A DNA stretch of 64,000 bases, taken from Ereboglobus sp. PH5-10 (GTDB taxonomy: Bacteria > Verrucomicrobiota > Verrucomicrobiia > Opitutales > Opitutaceae). The notes under the pieces were generated by a model, which ran no database searches, was not told the origin of the DNA, and worked only from the letters and a program-made list of their open reading frames with translations. Position 1 is the first letter of the stretch. Every line of letters starts with the position of its first letter. The DNA lies in assembly GCF_029504735.1 (NCBI RefSeq), contig NZ_JAQFIP010000002.1, positions 327,084-391,083 of the forward strand, read 5' to 3'. Both the position numbers and the translations under genes were made by a program. Shown here piece after piece: positions 15,656 to 24,977 of this stretch.

Positions 15656-18043
15656 ATGCGCAATCCCGCCACTCCCCCGAAACATCCCCTCCCCTCGCGC
15701 GCTCGACGGTTTCTGTCGTTTGTCGCAACCCGGCTCCCGGCATTCCTCGTGCCGCTTCTTTTTGCCGCTGTAAATGCGCAAACCTCCCATCCCGTTTTCA
15801 AGGACCCTGTCGCCGTCTGGAACATGGACGCCTCAAAATCAACCGCCGGCGATTCAGTGACGATTTCCGGCGCGGTCTCGCTCGGGCAGCCGCTTGACAG
15901 CGGCGACCGCGCGGCCTCGCGCGCTCGCGGAGGCGACGGGATTGCGGCGCGCTTCTCGGGCGGATTCCTCCGTGCCGACCGTTTCGCCGCGCCGAAGGGT
16001 GACCGTCTCACGATTCTCCTTCGCATAAAACCCACCGCCGGCCTGGCGAACAGCGAGCTCTTTTGCAAACACGGCGGCCATGCCAAAACCTCCTTCAACC
16101 TTTACGCCAACAACGGCGCCATCGGTTTCCAGATCGGCGTGAAGGGCCGGCCAAATCTTGGCGCGGATGTCCGCCTGCCGGCGTCCGCCATCGAGCGGGG
16201 CGCGTGGCACGACGTCATCGCCCGCTACGACGGGCGGCAAATCGCGCTGTTCGTCAACGGCCGCCGTGTCGCGTCCGCGCCGGTGTCCGGCGAGCTGCGC
16301 GAAAACGCGGAGCCGCTGATCATCGGCAAAGCCATGCGCGGCGACATCGACCACGCCGCGATCTGGGCGCGCGCGCTTTCCGACGACGAGATTGTTGCGC
16401 TGAGCGGGGGTGCCGCGCACGTCGCGAAAAATCAGGAGGCGCTTCGCCCGAAGGTCGAGGCCGTGACCGGCAGGGACGGGCTCGGCACGGTTGACCAGCT
16501 CCGCGCCGCGCGCGATCTGCGCGCCAAGCTCGCCGCCGATCCGCACCGCCCGCGCTACCACCTCATGCCGCCCGACGGTTATTGGAACGACATCAACGGC
16601 ACGCTTTATTGGAAGGGCCGCTACCACGTCATGTTTCTTGGACGCCAGGCACCCGACACGCAGACCGTCCTCGAGGGGCGCGACAACGACCACCCGCGCG
16701 AAATCTGGCTGCACGCGTCGAGCGCCGACCTCGTGCACTGGGTGCACCACGCGCCCGCGGTCGCTCCCGTTTTCGACGGCTCGATGCCGCGCGGCATTTA
16801 CAGCGGCGACGCCGTGAACGACGCGCCCGTGCCCACGCTCATTTACCACGTCCCCGGGCAGGGCACCTGCATCGCCACCGCCGACGATCCCAACGACCCC
16901 GAGCTCGTTCGCTGGACGCCCGACCCGCGCAACCCGGTTATCTCCGACAAAACCGCGCCGCCCGAAGTCCGCGTCTTCGATCCCACCGCCTGGCGCGAAG
17001 CCGACGGCACCTACTACGCGCTCATCGGCAACAAAAACGGCACGCCCGGTTACGAGGGCGACAGCAACAGCCTCTACCGCTCCACCGACCTCGTGAACTG
17101 GGAGTATCGCGGGCCGTTCTACAAATCCGACCGCAAGTGGACCGCCGCGCACGAGGACGCCGCCTGTCCCGACTTTTTCCCCATCGGCAACGGCAAGCAC
17201 ATGCTCCTCATGCACTGCCACCAGCCGTTCAACAGCGTGCATTATTACATCGGCGCCTGGGATCGCGCCGCCGAAAAATTCATCCCCGAATCGCACGGGC
17301 GCATGAGCTGGGCCGCCGGCTCCGTCGCCGGCCCCGAGACCTTGCTCGACGGCAAGGGCCGCCGCGTCTTTTGGGGCTGGGTGCAGGAACCCTACCGCCC
17401 CACGCAAATCAGGGGGCAAACCGTCGCCTCGGTGACATGGGCTTCCGTCGCCACGCTACCGCGCATCCTCTCGCTGTTCCCCGACAACACGCTCCGCATC
17501 CAGCCCGCGCCTGAGCTCGAAGTCCTCCGCCACAACGAGCGCTCGCTCTCGAACTTCACCGTCTCCGGCGAACGCGACCTCGGCGGCCTCAGCGGCGACA
17601 CGCTCGAAATCCGCGCCAAAATCACCCCCGGAAAATCCGGGCGCTTCGGCATCATCGTCCGCGCCACGCCCGACCGCGCCGAGCAAACCGTGATCTGGAT
17701 CGACCCCGGCAAAAACACGCTCACCGCCGACATCTCCAAATCCACCCTCAACCCCGCCGCCCGCTGGACCAAGGGCCGCGCCGCGTTCCTGAAAAACCTC
17801 CCGCGCGACCAACATTATGTCACCGAGCAAACCGCCCCGTTCACGCTCGCGCCCGGCGAGGCCGCCGACCTGCGCGTGTTCGTGGACAAGAGCGTCATCG
17901 AGGTTTATGTGAACGAGCGCCAGTGCCTCACGCAGCGCGTTTATCCGACGCGCCCCGACGCGAAGGACATCGCGCTCATCGCCGAGGAGTCACCGGTCAC
18001 CGTCGAAAAACTCCAAGTCTGGGACATGCACCCGACGCAGTAA
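15656..18043 (+). CDS. Secreted LamG-GH32 family glycoside hydrolase (fructan-type)
   Basis: A 795-residue enzyme with an N-terminal export signal (hydrophobic FLVPLLFAAVNAQ), a concanavalin-like LamG domain (residues about 40-250, ending in a HAAIWARALSDDEIVALSGG signature), and a GH32 five-bladed propeller plus C-terminal beta-sandwich. The nucleophile region is recognisable as GYWNDINGTLYWKGRYHVMF and the stabiliser Asp as RVFDPTAWREADG. The region matching the acid/base motif ECPD reads HEDAACPDFFPIG, so Ala (codon 17162-17164) stands where Glu is expected and the nearest Glu is three residues upstream. GH32 members hydrolyse sucrose, inulin or levan. The start is uncertain: in-frame TTG 15605 and GTG 15614 also exist, but ATG 15656 fits the signal peptide. 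It is divergent from the regulator. Confidence 0.88.
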   Translation: MRNPATPPKHPLPSRARRFLSFVATRLPAFLVPLLFAAVNAQTSHPVFKDPVAVWNMDASKSTAGDSVTISGAVSLGQPLDSGDRAASRARGGDGIAARFSGGFLRADRFAAPKGDRLTILLRIKPTAGLANSELFCKHGGHAKTSFNLYANNGAIGFQIGVKGRPNLGADVRLPASAIERGAWHDVIARYDGRQIALFVNGRRVASAPVSGELRENAEPLIIGKAMRGDIDHAAIWARALSDDEIVALSGGAAHVAKNQEALRPKVEAVTGRDGLGTVDQLRAARDLRAKLAADPHRPRYHLMPPDGYWNDINGTLYWKGRYHVMFLGRQAPDTQTVLEGRDNDHPREIWLHASSADLVHWVHHAPAVAPVFDGSMPRGIYSGDAVNDAPVPTLIYHVPGQGTCIATADDPNDPELVRWTPDPRNPVISDKTAPPEVRVFDPTAWREADGTYYALIGNKNGTPGYEGDSNSLYRSTDLVNWEYRGPFYKSDRKWTAAHEDAACPDFFPIGNGKHMLLMHCHQPFNSVHYYIGAWDRAAEKFIPESHGRMSWAAGSVAGPETLLDGKGRRVFWGWVQEPYRPTQIRGQTVASVTWASVATLPRILSLFPDNTLRIQPAPELEVLRHNERSLSNFTVSGERDLGGLSGDTLEIRAKITPGKSGRFGIIVRATPDRAEQTVIWIDPGKNTLTADISKSTLNPAARWTKGRAAFLKNLPRDQHYVTEQTAPFTLAPGEAADLRVFVDKSVIEVYVNERQCLTQRVYPTRPDAKDIALIAEESPVTVEKLQVWDMHPTQ

Positions 18044-18233
18044 TTCTCCCGACGCACAAACAACGCCGGCCTGACATGAGAATTCAAAGTGATATTAGCG
18101 AAGCGCGCTTGCGCAAGGAGGGGTGGCGTCCCACCGCCCGACGCGCGCAACGCACGCGCTCGTTTCGCATATCACTGAACAAACACCTCAAACGATTCGA
18201 TTGCCCGCGCATCCCCAACAACACCGCCTCAAA

Positions 18234-18481
18234 CATCCCCAAAGGGGATGAGTCCCATAGCCCGGGGTTGGCGCGAGCCGCGAGCGCCTACCCCGGGTTT
18301 GGTGAAAGAGAAAACACAACCCTGAAGGGGTTGCGTCCCCTGAACGCACATGGCGCACAAACAAAACAAACAAGGAACACAGGCCACAACCCCGTTGGGG
18401 TTGGTTGTCATTTTCATTATTCCCGGGGTAGCTCGCCACGCTCGCAACCCCGGGCTAAGGGACGGAAGCCCGTTGGGCTTC
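18234..18481. repeat. Cluster of GC-rich palindromes in a gene-free gap
   Basis: The 488-base gap between the GH32 and transporter genes holds at least five palindromes: ATCCCC/GGGGAT (18235-18249), a 40-base hairpin starting AGCCCGGGGTTGGCGCGAG (18259-18299), CAACCCTGAAGGGGTTG (18317-18333), CAACCCCGTTGGGGTTG (18387-18403), a hairpin opening CCCGGGGTAGC (18422-18454), and GAAGCCCGTTGGGCTTC (18465-18481). I associate blocks of this kind with intergenic mobile-like repeats in Verrucomicrobia. They could also end or stabilise transcripts. The rest of the gap (18044-18233) shows no gene. Confidence 0.75.
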
Positions 18482-18531
18482 ATCCAGCACCTCTTTCATT
18501 TCGAAAAAATTAACACGATCCCCTGAAACCC

Positions 18532-19911
18532 ATGACCGCCTCATCAACCCAAGACAAAACCGCCTCGCCCAATTCGTTCCTTCTTCGCTGCTCGCTCGTG
18601 GCCGCGCTCGGCGGACTCCTGTTCGGCTTCGACACCGTCGTCATTTCCGGCGCGCAAAACCAGCTCAAGGAACTGTTCCAACTCAGCGGATTCATGCAGG
18701 GCTTCATGACCGCGTCCGCGCTCATCGGCACCGTGATCGGCGCGCTTCTCGCCGCGCGCCCGAGCGATGCGCTGGGCCGCAAGCGCTGCCTGCAATGGGC
18801 CGGCGTGTTGTTTTTTGTGTCGGCGGCCGGCTGCGCGTTCGCGTGGGATTTTTGGTCGCTGATCGTGTTTCGCGTCATCGGCGGCCTGGGCATCGGCGGC
18901 TCGACGGTGATCTGCCCGCTGTATCTCGCGGAGATCTCGCCGGCGCGCTGGCGCGGGCGGCTGGGCGCGTTTTTCCAGTTCAACATCGTGCTCGGCATCC
19001 TCGTCGCGTATCTGTCGAACTACTTGCTCGGACTCGTTGATTTCGGCGCGGACGAGTGGCGCTGGAAACTCGGCGTCGAGGCGTTCCCCGCGCTCCTGTT
19101 CTGGCTGCTCCTGCGCAACATTCCCGAAAGCCCGCGCTGGCTCATCATGCGCGGACGCGCCGACGAGGCTTCGCACGTGTTCGCCGAAACCGGCGTCGAA
19201 AATCCCGCCGCGCAAGTCGCTGTCATCCAAGCCTCGCTCGACGAGGAAACCGGCGCGAAAAAAATCTCCGAGCCGCTCTTCCGGCGCATCCACGCGCTGC
19301 CCGTATTTCTCGCCGTCTCAGTCGCGATGTTCAACCAGCTCGACGGCATCAACGCGCTGCTCTACTACCTGAGCCCCATTTTTGGCATGGCCGGTTTCGA
19401 CAAGGTTTCCGGCGACCTGCAATCCGTGCTCATCGGCGCGACCAACCTCGTTTTCACGATGCTCGGCATGGCGATCATCGACCGCGTGGGCCGCAAGACA
19501 CTGCTCCTCGGCGGCGCGATCGGCACGGGACTGTGCCTGCTCGGCGTGGCGTGGATTTTCACAATCAACCAATACCAGGGCGCGCTTGTCTGGCTGCTCG
19601 TCGGCTACATCGCGTGCCACGCCTTCGGACAAGGCGCGGTTATCTGGGTATTCATCAGCGAGGTTTTCCCGAACCAAGTGCGCTCAAAAGGCCAGGTGCT
19701 CGGCAGCTCGACACACTGGATCATGGCGGCGGCGATCTCGTGGCTGTTCCCCGTGTTCGCCAAAAACGCCGGCGAACCCGGCGCGGGCATCCCGTTTTAT
19801 TTCTTCGCGGCCATGATGGTGCTGCAAGTCATCGTCGTGCTGCGCTGGTATCCCGAGACCAAGGGCGTGCCCCTCGAGGAAATCCAAAAACGCCTGTCCG
19901 GGAAAAAATAA
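18532..19911 (+). CDS. Sugar porter family (MFS) transporter
   Basis: A 459-residue inner-membrane sugar importer with about twelve membrane helices. Diagnostic sugar-porter motifs are present: GGLLFGFDTVVISGA in helix 1, DALGRKR after helix 2, the PESPRWL signature after helix 6 (NIPESPRWLIMRGR), DRVGRKT in the second half, and the C-terminal PETKGVPLEEI. Such proteins usually use proton symport for hexoses or pentoses. Position between the GH32 enzyme and the PfkB kinase suggests fructose or a fructose-containing sugar as substrate, which is inference from context. Confidence 0.94.
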   Translation: MTASSTQDKTASPNSFLLRCSLVAALGGLLFGFDTVVISGAQNQLKELFQLSGFMQGFMTASALIGTVIGALLAARPSDALGRKRCLQWAGVLFFVSAAGCAFAWDFWSLIVFRVIGGLGIGGSTVICPLYLAEISPARWRGRLGAFFQFNIVLGILVAYLSNYLLGLVDFGADEWRWKLGVEAFPALLFWLLLRNIPESPRWLIMRGRADEASHVFAETGVENPAAQVAVIQASLDEETGAKKISEPLFRRIHALPVFLAVSVAMFNQLDGINALLYYLSPIFGMAGFDKVSGDLQSVLIGATNLVFTMLGMAIIDRVGRKTLLLGGAIGTGLCLLGVAWIFTINQYQGALVWLLVGYIACHAFGQGAVIWVFISEVFPNQVRSKGQVLGSSTHWIMAAAISWLFPVFAKNAGEPGAGIPFYFFAAMMVLQVIVVLRWYPETKGVPLEEIQKRLSGKK

Positions 19912-19981
19912 ATAACCACGGATATGTGCGAATTTTTGCGCGCGTCTCCCATGCCGTGACTCAATCAAATCAAAAACAAAC

Positions 19982-20083
19982 TTAACCGCAGATAAACGCA
20001 GATGAGCACAGATATTCAAACCATCGAACCGCAAAACACATTGTTTTCCGTATCTGCGTTTATCTGTGTCCATCTGCGGTTAA
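19982..20083. repeat. Imperfect 32-bp inverted repeat in intergenic gap
   Basis: The left arm begins TTAACCGCAGATAAACGCAG (19982-20013) and the right arm ends CATCTGCGGTTAA (20052-20083). The arms are near reverse complements with a 38-base centre. I recall very similar GCAGAT-AAACGCAGAT intergenic repeats from several bacterial phyla, including Verrucomicrobia. It lies in the 222-base gap between the transporter and the kinase and could act as a terminator or as a mobile-like element. Confidence 0.75.
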
Positions 20084-20133
20084 AAGAATCCGAAAATCTT
20101 AATTCGGAATAACCTCTGGAAAAACCAACGCGC

Positions 20134-21033
20134 GTGAACACAAACGACAAAATCCCCGGCAACCCGCCGCTGCTCGTCTTCGGAGAAATCCTGTGGGACA
20201 TGCTGCCGGCGGGCGCGCGCCCCGGCGGCGCGCCCGCAAACGTCGCCGTGCTCGCGCACGCGATCGGCGCGCACTGCCTGCTCGCGAGCGCCGTGGGCGA
20301 CGACGAGCCCGGATACGACATGCTCGCGCTCCTGCGCGAGCGCGATTTCCCGACCACGCATGTGCAAGTAATCACCGGCGCGCAGACCGGTGCCGTCGAT
20401 GTCACGATCACCGGCGCGGGCATCCCCTCGTATCGGATTCGCGAAAACACCGCGTGGGACCGCATCGCGCTTACGCCGGACCTCGCCAAAACGGCGACGT
20501 GCGCGGCGGCGTTTTATTTCGGCTCGCTCGCGCAACGCTCGGAGGAATCCCGCGCGACCCTGAAAAAACTCCTGCAAACAATCCCCGCGAGTTGCCTGCG
20601 TTTCTTCGACGCAAACCTGCGCGAACCTTGGCCGGGCGCGGACGTGCTGCACGACTCGCTCGCGCACGCGGACATCCTCAAACTCAACCACGAGGAACTG
20701 CCGCTGCTCGCCTCCTGGCTCGGCCTGCCAACGGAAGAGCGCGCCTTCGCCGACGCCGTCTTCGCGCGCCACCCGGTGCGCACGCTACTGCTCACAAAAG
20801 GCCCCGCCGGCGCCGATGTATTCGACAAAGGCGGCGAGCCTGTTCGCATCCCCGCCTCGCCCGCCGAAACAATCATCGACACCGTCGGCGCGGGCGACGC
20901 CTTCTCGGCGGGTTTCATCGACGGCTGCCTGCGCGGCCTCTCGAGCCGCGAGGCGGCCCAATGCGGCAGCGACTTCGCCGCCCGCGTCTGCGAAAACGCC
21001 GGCGCCTGGCTGCCCCCGCGCGCTTTGCGATGA
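20134..21033 (+). CDS. PfkB family sugar kinase (probable fructokinase)
   Basis: A 299-residue ribokinase-fold kinase. It shows the N-terminal PfkB signature around GARPGGAPANVAVLAHAIGA and the C-terminal signature DTVGAGDAFSAGFIDGCL with the catalytic Asp. The start GTG at 20134 directly precedes the conserved opening strand (PLLVFGEILWDMLPAGARPG), typical of fructokinases. Expected reaction: ATP-dependent phosphorylation of fructose to fructose-6-phosphate. It would complete a simple route with the GH32 enzyme and the sugar porter, though it may be transcribed separately because of the repeat-filled gap before it. Confidence 0.92.
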   Translation: MNTNDKIPGNPPLLVFGEILWDMLPAGARPGGAPANVAVLAHAIGAHCLLASAVGDDEPGYDMLALLRERDFPTTHVQVITGAQTGAVDVTITGAGIPSYRIRENTAWDRIALTPDLAKTATCAAAFYFGSLAQRSEESRATLKKLLQTIPASCLRFFDANLREPWPGADVLHDSLAHADILKLNHEELPLLASWLGLPTEERAFADAVFARHPVRTLLLTKGPAGADVFDKGGEPVRIPASPAETIIDTVGAGDAFSAGFIDGCLRGLSSREAAQCGSDFAARVCENAGAWLPPRALR

Positions 21034-21139
21034 CGTGAATGATGTCGCAGTGTGTCAAAATTTCCGACGCCTCTGTGTTTAAAACTAAGTGTAATTTTCT
21101 GCAGACACACTCTATTCACGTAAAAGCAGACGATGCATC

Positions 21140-23545
21140 TCACTCCTTTTGCACGTTTTGTTGCCATGTTCCTGCTGTTTCCACCGCCACGCTGCAAGCT
21201 CCTCGCATGTCAAGACGTTCGCGGGCGTTCGCCATGTCGAGCAGTGCTTCCGGCACATGTTCGTCGAATTTTTCAAATTGTTTCATTGGCAAAAGTGGAC
21301 TCAGCGTTTCGGCAGATATTGTTGTGGTTGCAATCCGACTTATGTGAGCGCGCCATGTATCAACATCCACGTTTTTGTAGTGTATTGTGAATTGACCGAG
21401 TGATGTTTGCATGCGGTCGTGTTTAGCAAGAAGTGCAAGCGTTTGCATAATTTTTGTTCCACGCCAAGGGAACCAAACTAAATCATTACCTATGATGAGA
21501 ATCCCCGCTGACTTCGGCGAAGCAATTTGCCAGCGTGTGGCAAGATCGCGCGCAGAGTCAAAGAGCGTTTGAGCTGCGGTGTCCAACCATGCGAGTGCGG
21601 TCGAGGTCTCATTGAGCGCGTTCCTCATTTCGCACACAACTCGGTCAGCTATGTTGCCCCCATTTCCACGGAAATAGGGGAGCTTTGGATTGGTGCTGCT
21701 TTTCACATGAACGCGTTTTTCGTCGGTGATAATCTCGACAACTTCCCAACGGCGTCCGCCCAATATGATATTTTCCCCTATCGGTGGCACTAGGTCGGCG
21801 GCAAGCATACCGAGATGACGATCGTTGTGCAAAATGTTGAATTCCTCGGTTGATTGAAACGCAGCATAGAACGTCCGATCACGCGTGATATTCTCGCCGG
21901 CGAGTCCGAGAATCAGGGTGCCATCGGTCATTTGCTCGATTAGTTCCTGTTCTTTGAGACCGCGAAGCAGTGTGATAAATTGTCGTTGGTCGATATTGCG
22001 AAATGGTCCGCGCACAAGGAGCGCATCGTGCAAGTTTATCGCGCGCATGCCTCCAGTCTGGGTAAGATAGCTGAGAATTTGATGCACCAGAGTGCTCAGG
22101 TGCATGCGGTTTGAATCGGGTGGCTCCAGCCATTTTTGCATCAGCAAACGCACGAGCGCGACGGAGCGGAGAAGCTCGGGAAAAAGAAAATCCTCGGGGG
22201 TCGAAACAAGCTTGGACGTTGGCGTGGAATCGCGTGTGTAAAGTCGAAGAATGGATGGTTCGTCGGCACGGCGGCCCGAGCGTCCCAGACGTTGCACCAT
22301 TGATGACACGGACCACGGCGGGTCGATTTGTCCGATGGCGCGAATATTTCCGATGTCGATTCCCATCTCAAGCGTGCTTGAACAAAACGCCGTGGCAGGT
22401 CGGCCGGGCACGGCGTTTTTAAGATGCGCCTCGACGGACTCGCGTTCGTCTTTTGAGAGTGAACCGTGATGAACATGAAACGGATCGACGGGCCAGTTTT
22501 CACGCAAGGCGGTTTGATGGCATGTGTCGGCAACAAGTTCAATAGAGCGTTTTGCGTTGCCGAAAATCAAATTGGTTCCCTTACGAAAATGACGGCAAAT
22601 ATCCGCGGCGATATCATCGAATTCATTGGTGACGTTGCGCGGGTCGGTTTGTGTGTTGCCGTAAAGATGCTCGAAAAATACTTCGTGGCTTTTTTTTGAT
22701 GGATCGTCAACCGAGGGCGACGAATCGGTGAGCGTTGTTGCACGGCTGTCAAGCGTGGCGAGTGTCGCACGCCATTGTTCGGGGACGAGGCGGCGGCGTG
22801 CGATGACGTTGCCTTGTTTGTCCTTCCTGTCTTCGGGCGCAAGATACGCACGAACACCAAGACGAATTTCGCGGCCTTGTCCGGTGCTTTCAATGATGAG
22901 GGCGCTGGCCGGGGCGTCGGGAGAAATAAATGCGCGGGCGGCGGCATAATCACCAAGCGTGGCCGAAAGGCCGAGCAGCCGAGGCCGGCAACCGGCATGG
23001 TGGGCAATGCGCGAAAGCAGGCTCCTCAGATGAATGCCCCGCACATTTTCGAGAAAGGCGTGGAGTTCGTCTATGACCACGTAATTGAGCGCGGCAAAGA
23101 GCGCCGGGATTTCGCGGCCGCGGCGCAAGAACAGCGCCTCGATGGATTCTGGTGTGATGAGAAGCACACCGCCGGGGTTTTTGAGCGTGTCTTTTTTTTC
23201 GGTTGCGCTGACATCACCGTGCCATCGGTGAACCGGGATTTGCGCATGCTCGCATATGCGTTCGAGCCGGGAGAACTGGTCATTGATGAGCGCCTTGAGA
23301 GGTCCGACATAGAGGGCGCGTATGGAGCGGACTGCATCGTTCTGCCCGGATACGATGCGCGAGAGAATCGGAAGGAACGCAGCCTCGGTTTTCCCGCCCG
23401 CAGTGGGCGCGGTGATGATGAGCGGGGCGTCGGATTTGTTGAAGGCGAGAATGCAATCGCGCTGAACTGGATTGAGTTCCTGCCAGCGCATATCCCAGAT
23501 TGCGCGTTGCACGCCGGGGTGCAAAAGTTCGAATGCCGAGGACAC
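21140..23545 (-). CDS. sngC: Lhr-like DEAD/DEAH helicase, SngC-like (Shango defence)
   Basis: An 801-residue superfamily 2 helicase. Motif I is APTAGGKT (residues 46-53), motif II is DELH (159-162), and the C-terminal RecA domain carries SSTLEMGIDIGNIRAIGQID and the arginine-finger motif QRLGRSGRR. An Lhr-like C-terminal region of about 300 residues follows. It is the last gene of a minus-strand trio with an ATPase (21-base gap) and a TerB protein, the composition and order of the Shango anti-phage system (TerB protein, ATPase, helicase). Local base composition is visibly less GC-rich than neighbouring metabolic genes, consistent with acquisition by transfer. Lhr-like helicases also occur in BREX, but the remaining BREX genes are absent. 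Confidence 0.88.
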   Translation of the reverse strand: MSSAFELLHPGVQRAIWDMRWQELNPVQRDCILAFNKSDAPLIITAPTAGGKTEAAFLPILSRIVSGQNDAVRSIRALYVGPLKALINDQFSRLERICEHAQIPVHRWHGDVSATEKKDTLKNPGGVLLITPESIEALFLRRGREIPALFAALNYVVIDELHAFLENVRGIHLRSLLSRIAHHAGCRPRLLGLSATLGDYAAARAFISPDAPASALIIESTGQGREIRLGVRAYLAPEDRKDKQGNVIARRRLVPEQWRATLATLDSRATTLTDSSPSVDDPSKKSHEVFFEHLYGNTQTDPRNVTNEFDDIAADICRHFRKGTNLIFGNAKRSIELVADTCHQTALRENWPVDPFHVHHGSLSKDERESVEAHLKNAVPGRPATAFCSSTLEMGIDIGNIRAIGQIDPPWSVSSMVQRLGRSGRRADEPSILRLYTRDSTPTSKLVSTPEDFLFPELLRSVALVRLLMQKWLEPPDSNRMHLSTLVHQILSYLTQTGGMRAINLHDALLVRGPFRNIDQRQFITLLRGLKEQELIEQMTDGTLILGLAGENITRDRTFYAAFQSTEEFNILHNDRHLGMLAADLVPPIGENIILGGRRWEVVEIITDEKRVHVKSSTNPKLPYFRGNGGNIADRVVCEMRNALNETSTALAWLDTAAQTLFDSARDLATRWQIASPKSAGILIIGNDLVWFPWRGTKIMQTLALLAKHDRMQTSLGQFTIHYKNVDVDTWRAHISRIATTTISAETLSPLLPMKQFEKFDEHVPEALLDMANARERLDMRGACSVAVETAGTWQQNVQKE

Positions 23546-23566
23546 GGAGCGACGCCGGAGAGCGCG

Positions 23567-24943
23567 TTAGAGTTTTAGTGTGGCGAGATCGTCGTTTTCG
23601 TCGGCATCGGGAAGCGCGATTGGATTTGCCTCGAGTTCCTCCTCAATCGAAAGCGGAGTGGTTGCCTTGCGCAAGAAACCGTCGCCAGAGACGAGGTCTT
23701 CCCATTTTGTGCCGGGATTCTGTTCCAATACATTGAGCAGGCCGACGAAGGACCGAATAACATCGCGGGGAGTTTTAAAATAGTCGGCGCCGAGGGTGTC
23801 GTTTGCGCGCCGCAGGACGGCGAGGAGAGCTGCGTCCGGCACGAGATGGCGGGCAGGATCGCCCGATGCGTGCACATTGCGGATGTTGGCAAGAAGGACA
23901 TAAAGTTCTTCCGGGCTGAGGCAGGCGAGCCGGATGACAGGGCCGGAGAAATCAATGAGTCCCCCTTGGGCAAAACTGTTGCCTTGGAGGCGCGTGCGGA
24001 GTGCTTCGTAGCTGTAGAGTCCGCGGCGCGTGTCTTCGATGCATTCATCGGTGCCGGCAAAAATGAACCCGAGGTGGGCTACGGTGCCTTGGAGGCAGTC
24101 GTTGATAAGTGTGAGCACCATTTCGTAATTGGCCTGACGGGCGCGCTTGCTTGGAAGGCGGTGGGAGAGCACGACAAGTTCGTCGATATTGACGACCATG
24201 CCAGCATAGCCGGCCTTCACACAGAAGGCTGCCATGAGTTTGAGCGAATCGTAGATAGTCTCATCAGATATGATGCGGCGGACTCCAAGGGCATGGCGGG
24301 CGTCGGTCTTGGTGGCAAACTCCCCCCGAAGCCATCGCAGGGCCGACGTCTTGAGCGAGTCGTCGCCGTTCTGGTGTCCTTCGTAATATTTGGAGAGAAC
24401 CTCGGCGAACTCGTAGCCGCCGACGAGTTGCTGGATATCAGCGAGGTCGGTGTTGAGACGGGCTTTTACTTGGGCATCGTCGCCACCGGCGGATTTTACC
24501 TTGTGACTGATGCGGGAAATCCAGTTTTCCACGAGCCCCGGGAGTCCGCCTCCCTCGGGTTTGGAACGCGTGGCGAGATTGCGCAAGAGCTCAGTGTAAA
24601 GCGCACGGGCTTCTCCGGTTGTTGCGTATAACCGGCGTTCCATGGTCATGTCGGCCTGGACAACGACCAAATTTTTTTGGAGAGCAAGAGTTCGGACAAG
24701 GTTGAGGAAAAAACTTTTTCCGGAACCGAAGCGGCCGACCACAATGCGGAACGCCGCCGAGCCTGCGACAATGCGCTCTATGTCCGTGAGCAGGGCTTCG
24801 ACTTCACGTTTTCGACCGACTTGAATGTGGTGCAACCCTTGACGAGGAACCAAACCGGCCTGAAGCGATTGGAGGATGGCATCGCGTTCGCGGCGCTTGA
24901 TTGGAGATGTGTTGTTTGAATTGGCGGGTTTGTTTGCGGACAT
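23567..24943 (-). CDS. sngB: P-loop ATPase, SngB-like (Shango defence; BrxD-related family)
   Basis: A 458-residue ATP-binding protein with an early Walker A, GRFGSGKS (residues 70-77), and a Walker B-like strand ending in acidic residues (GMVVNIDELVVLSHR). Overall it resembles the DUF2791/BrxD ATPase family, which includes defence-system ATPases. ATG at 24943 was chosen because it follows the TerB stop by 34 bases and precedes the conserved region; the in-frame ATG at 25093 would overlap the TerB gene by 116 bases. ATP hydrolysis probably couples to the helicase or TerB partner; the mechanism is not visible from sequence. Confidence 0.87.
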   Translation of the reverse strand: MSANKPANSNNTSPIKRRERDAILQSLQAGLVPRQGLHHIQVGRKREVEALLTDIERIVAGSAAFRIVVGRFGSGKSFFLNLVRTLALQKNLVVVQADMTMERRLYATTGEARALYTELLRNLATRSKPEGGGLPGLVENWISRISHKVKSAGGDDAQVKARLNTDLADIQQLVGGYEFAEVLSKYYEGHQNGDDSLKTSALRWLRGEFATKTDARHALGVRRIISDETIYDSLKLMAAFCVKAGYAGMVVNIDELVVLSHRLPSKRARQANYEMVLTLINDCLQGTVAHLGFIFAGTDECIEDTRRGLYSYEALRTRLQGNSFAQGGLIDFSGPVIRLACLSPEELYVLLANIRNVHASGDPARHLVPDAALLAVLRRANDTLGADYFKTPRDVIRSFVGLLNVLEQNPGTKWEDLVSGDGFLRKATTPLSIEEELEANPIALPDADENDDLATLKL

Positions 24944-24977
24944 GAGGTGTGGGCGATGGGAATAATGGGAGGAAGTG

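Noticed and set aside
15854..17419. 521-codon minus-strand frame opposite the GH32 gene
   Set aside because: Sequence composition is that of an antisense shadow and the sense strand has clear GH32 motifs.
18044..18531. CRISPR array
   Set aside because: Repeats are palindromes of different sequence and spacing, without regular spacers or cas genes.
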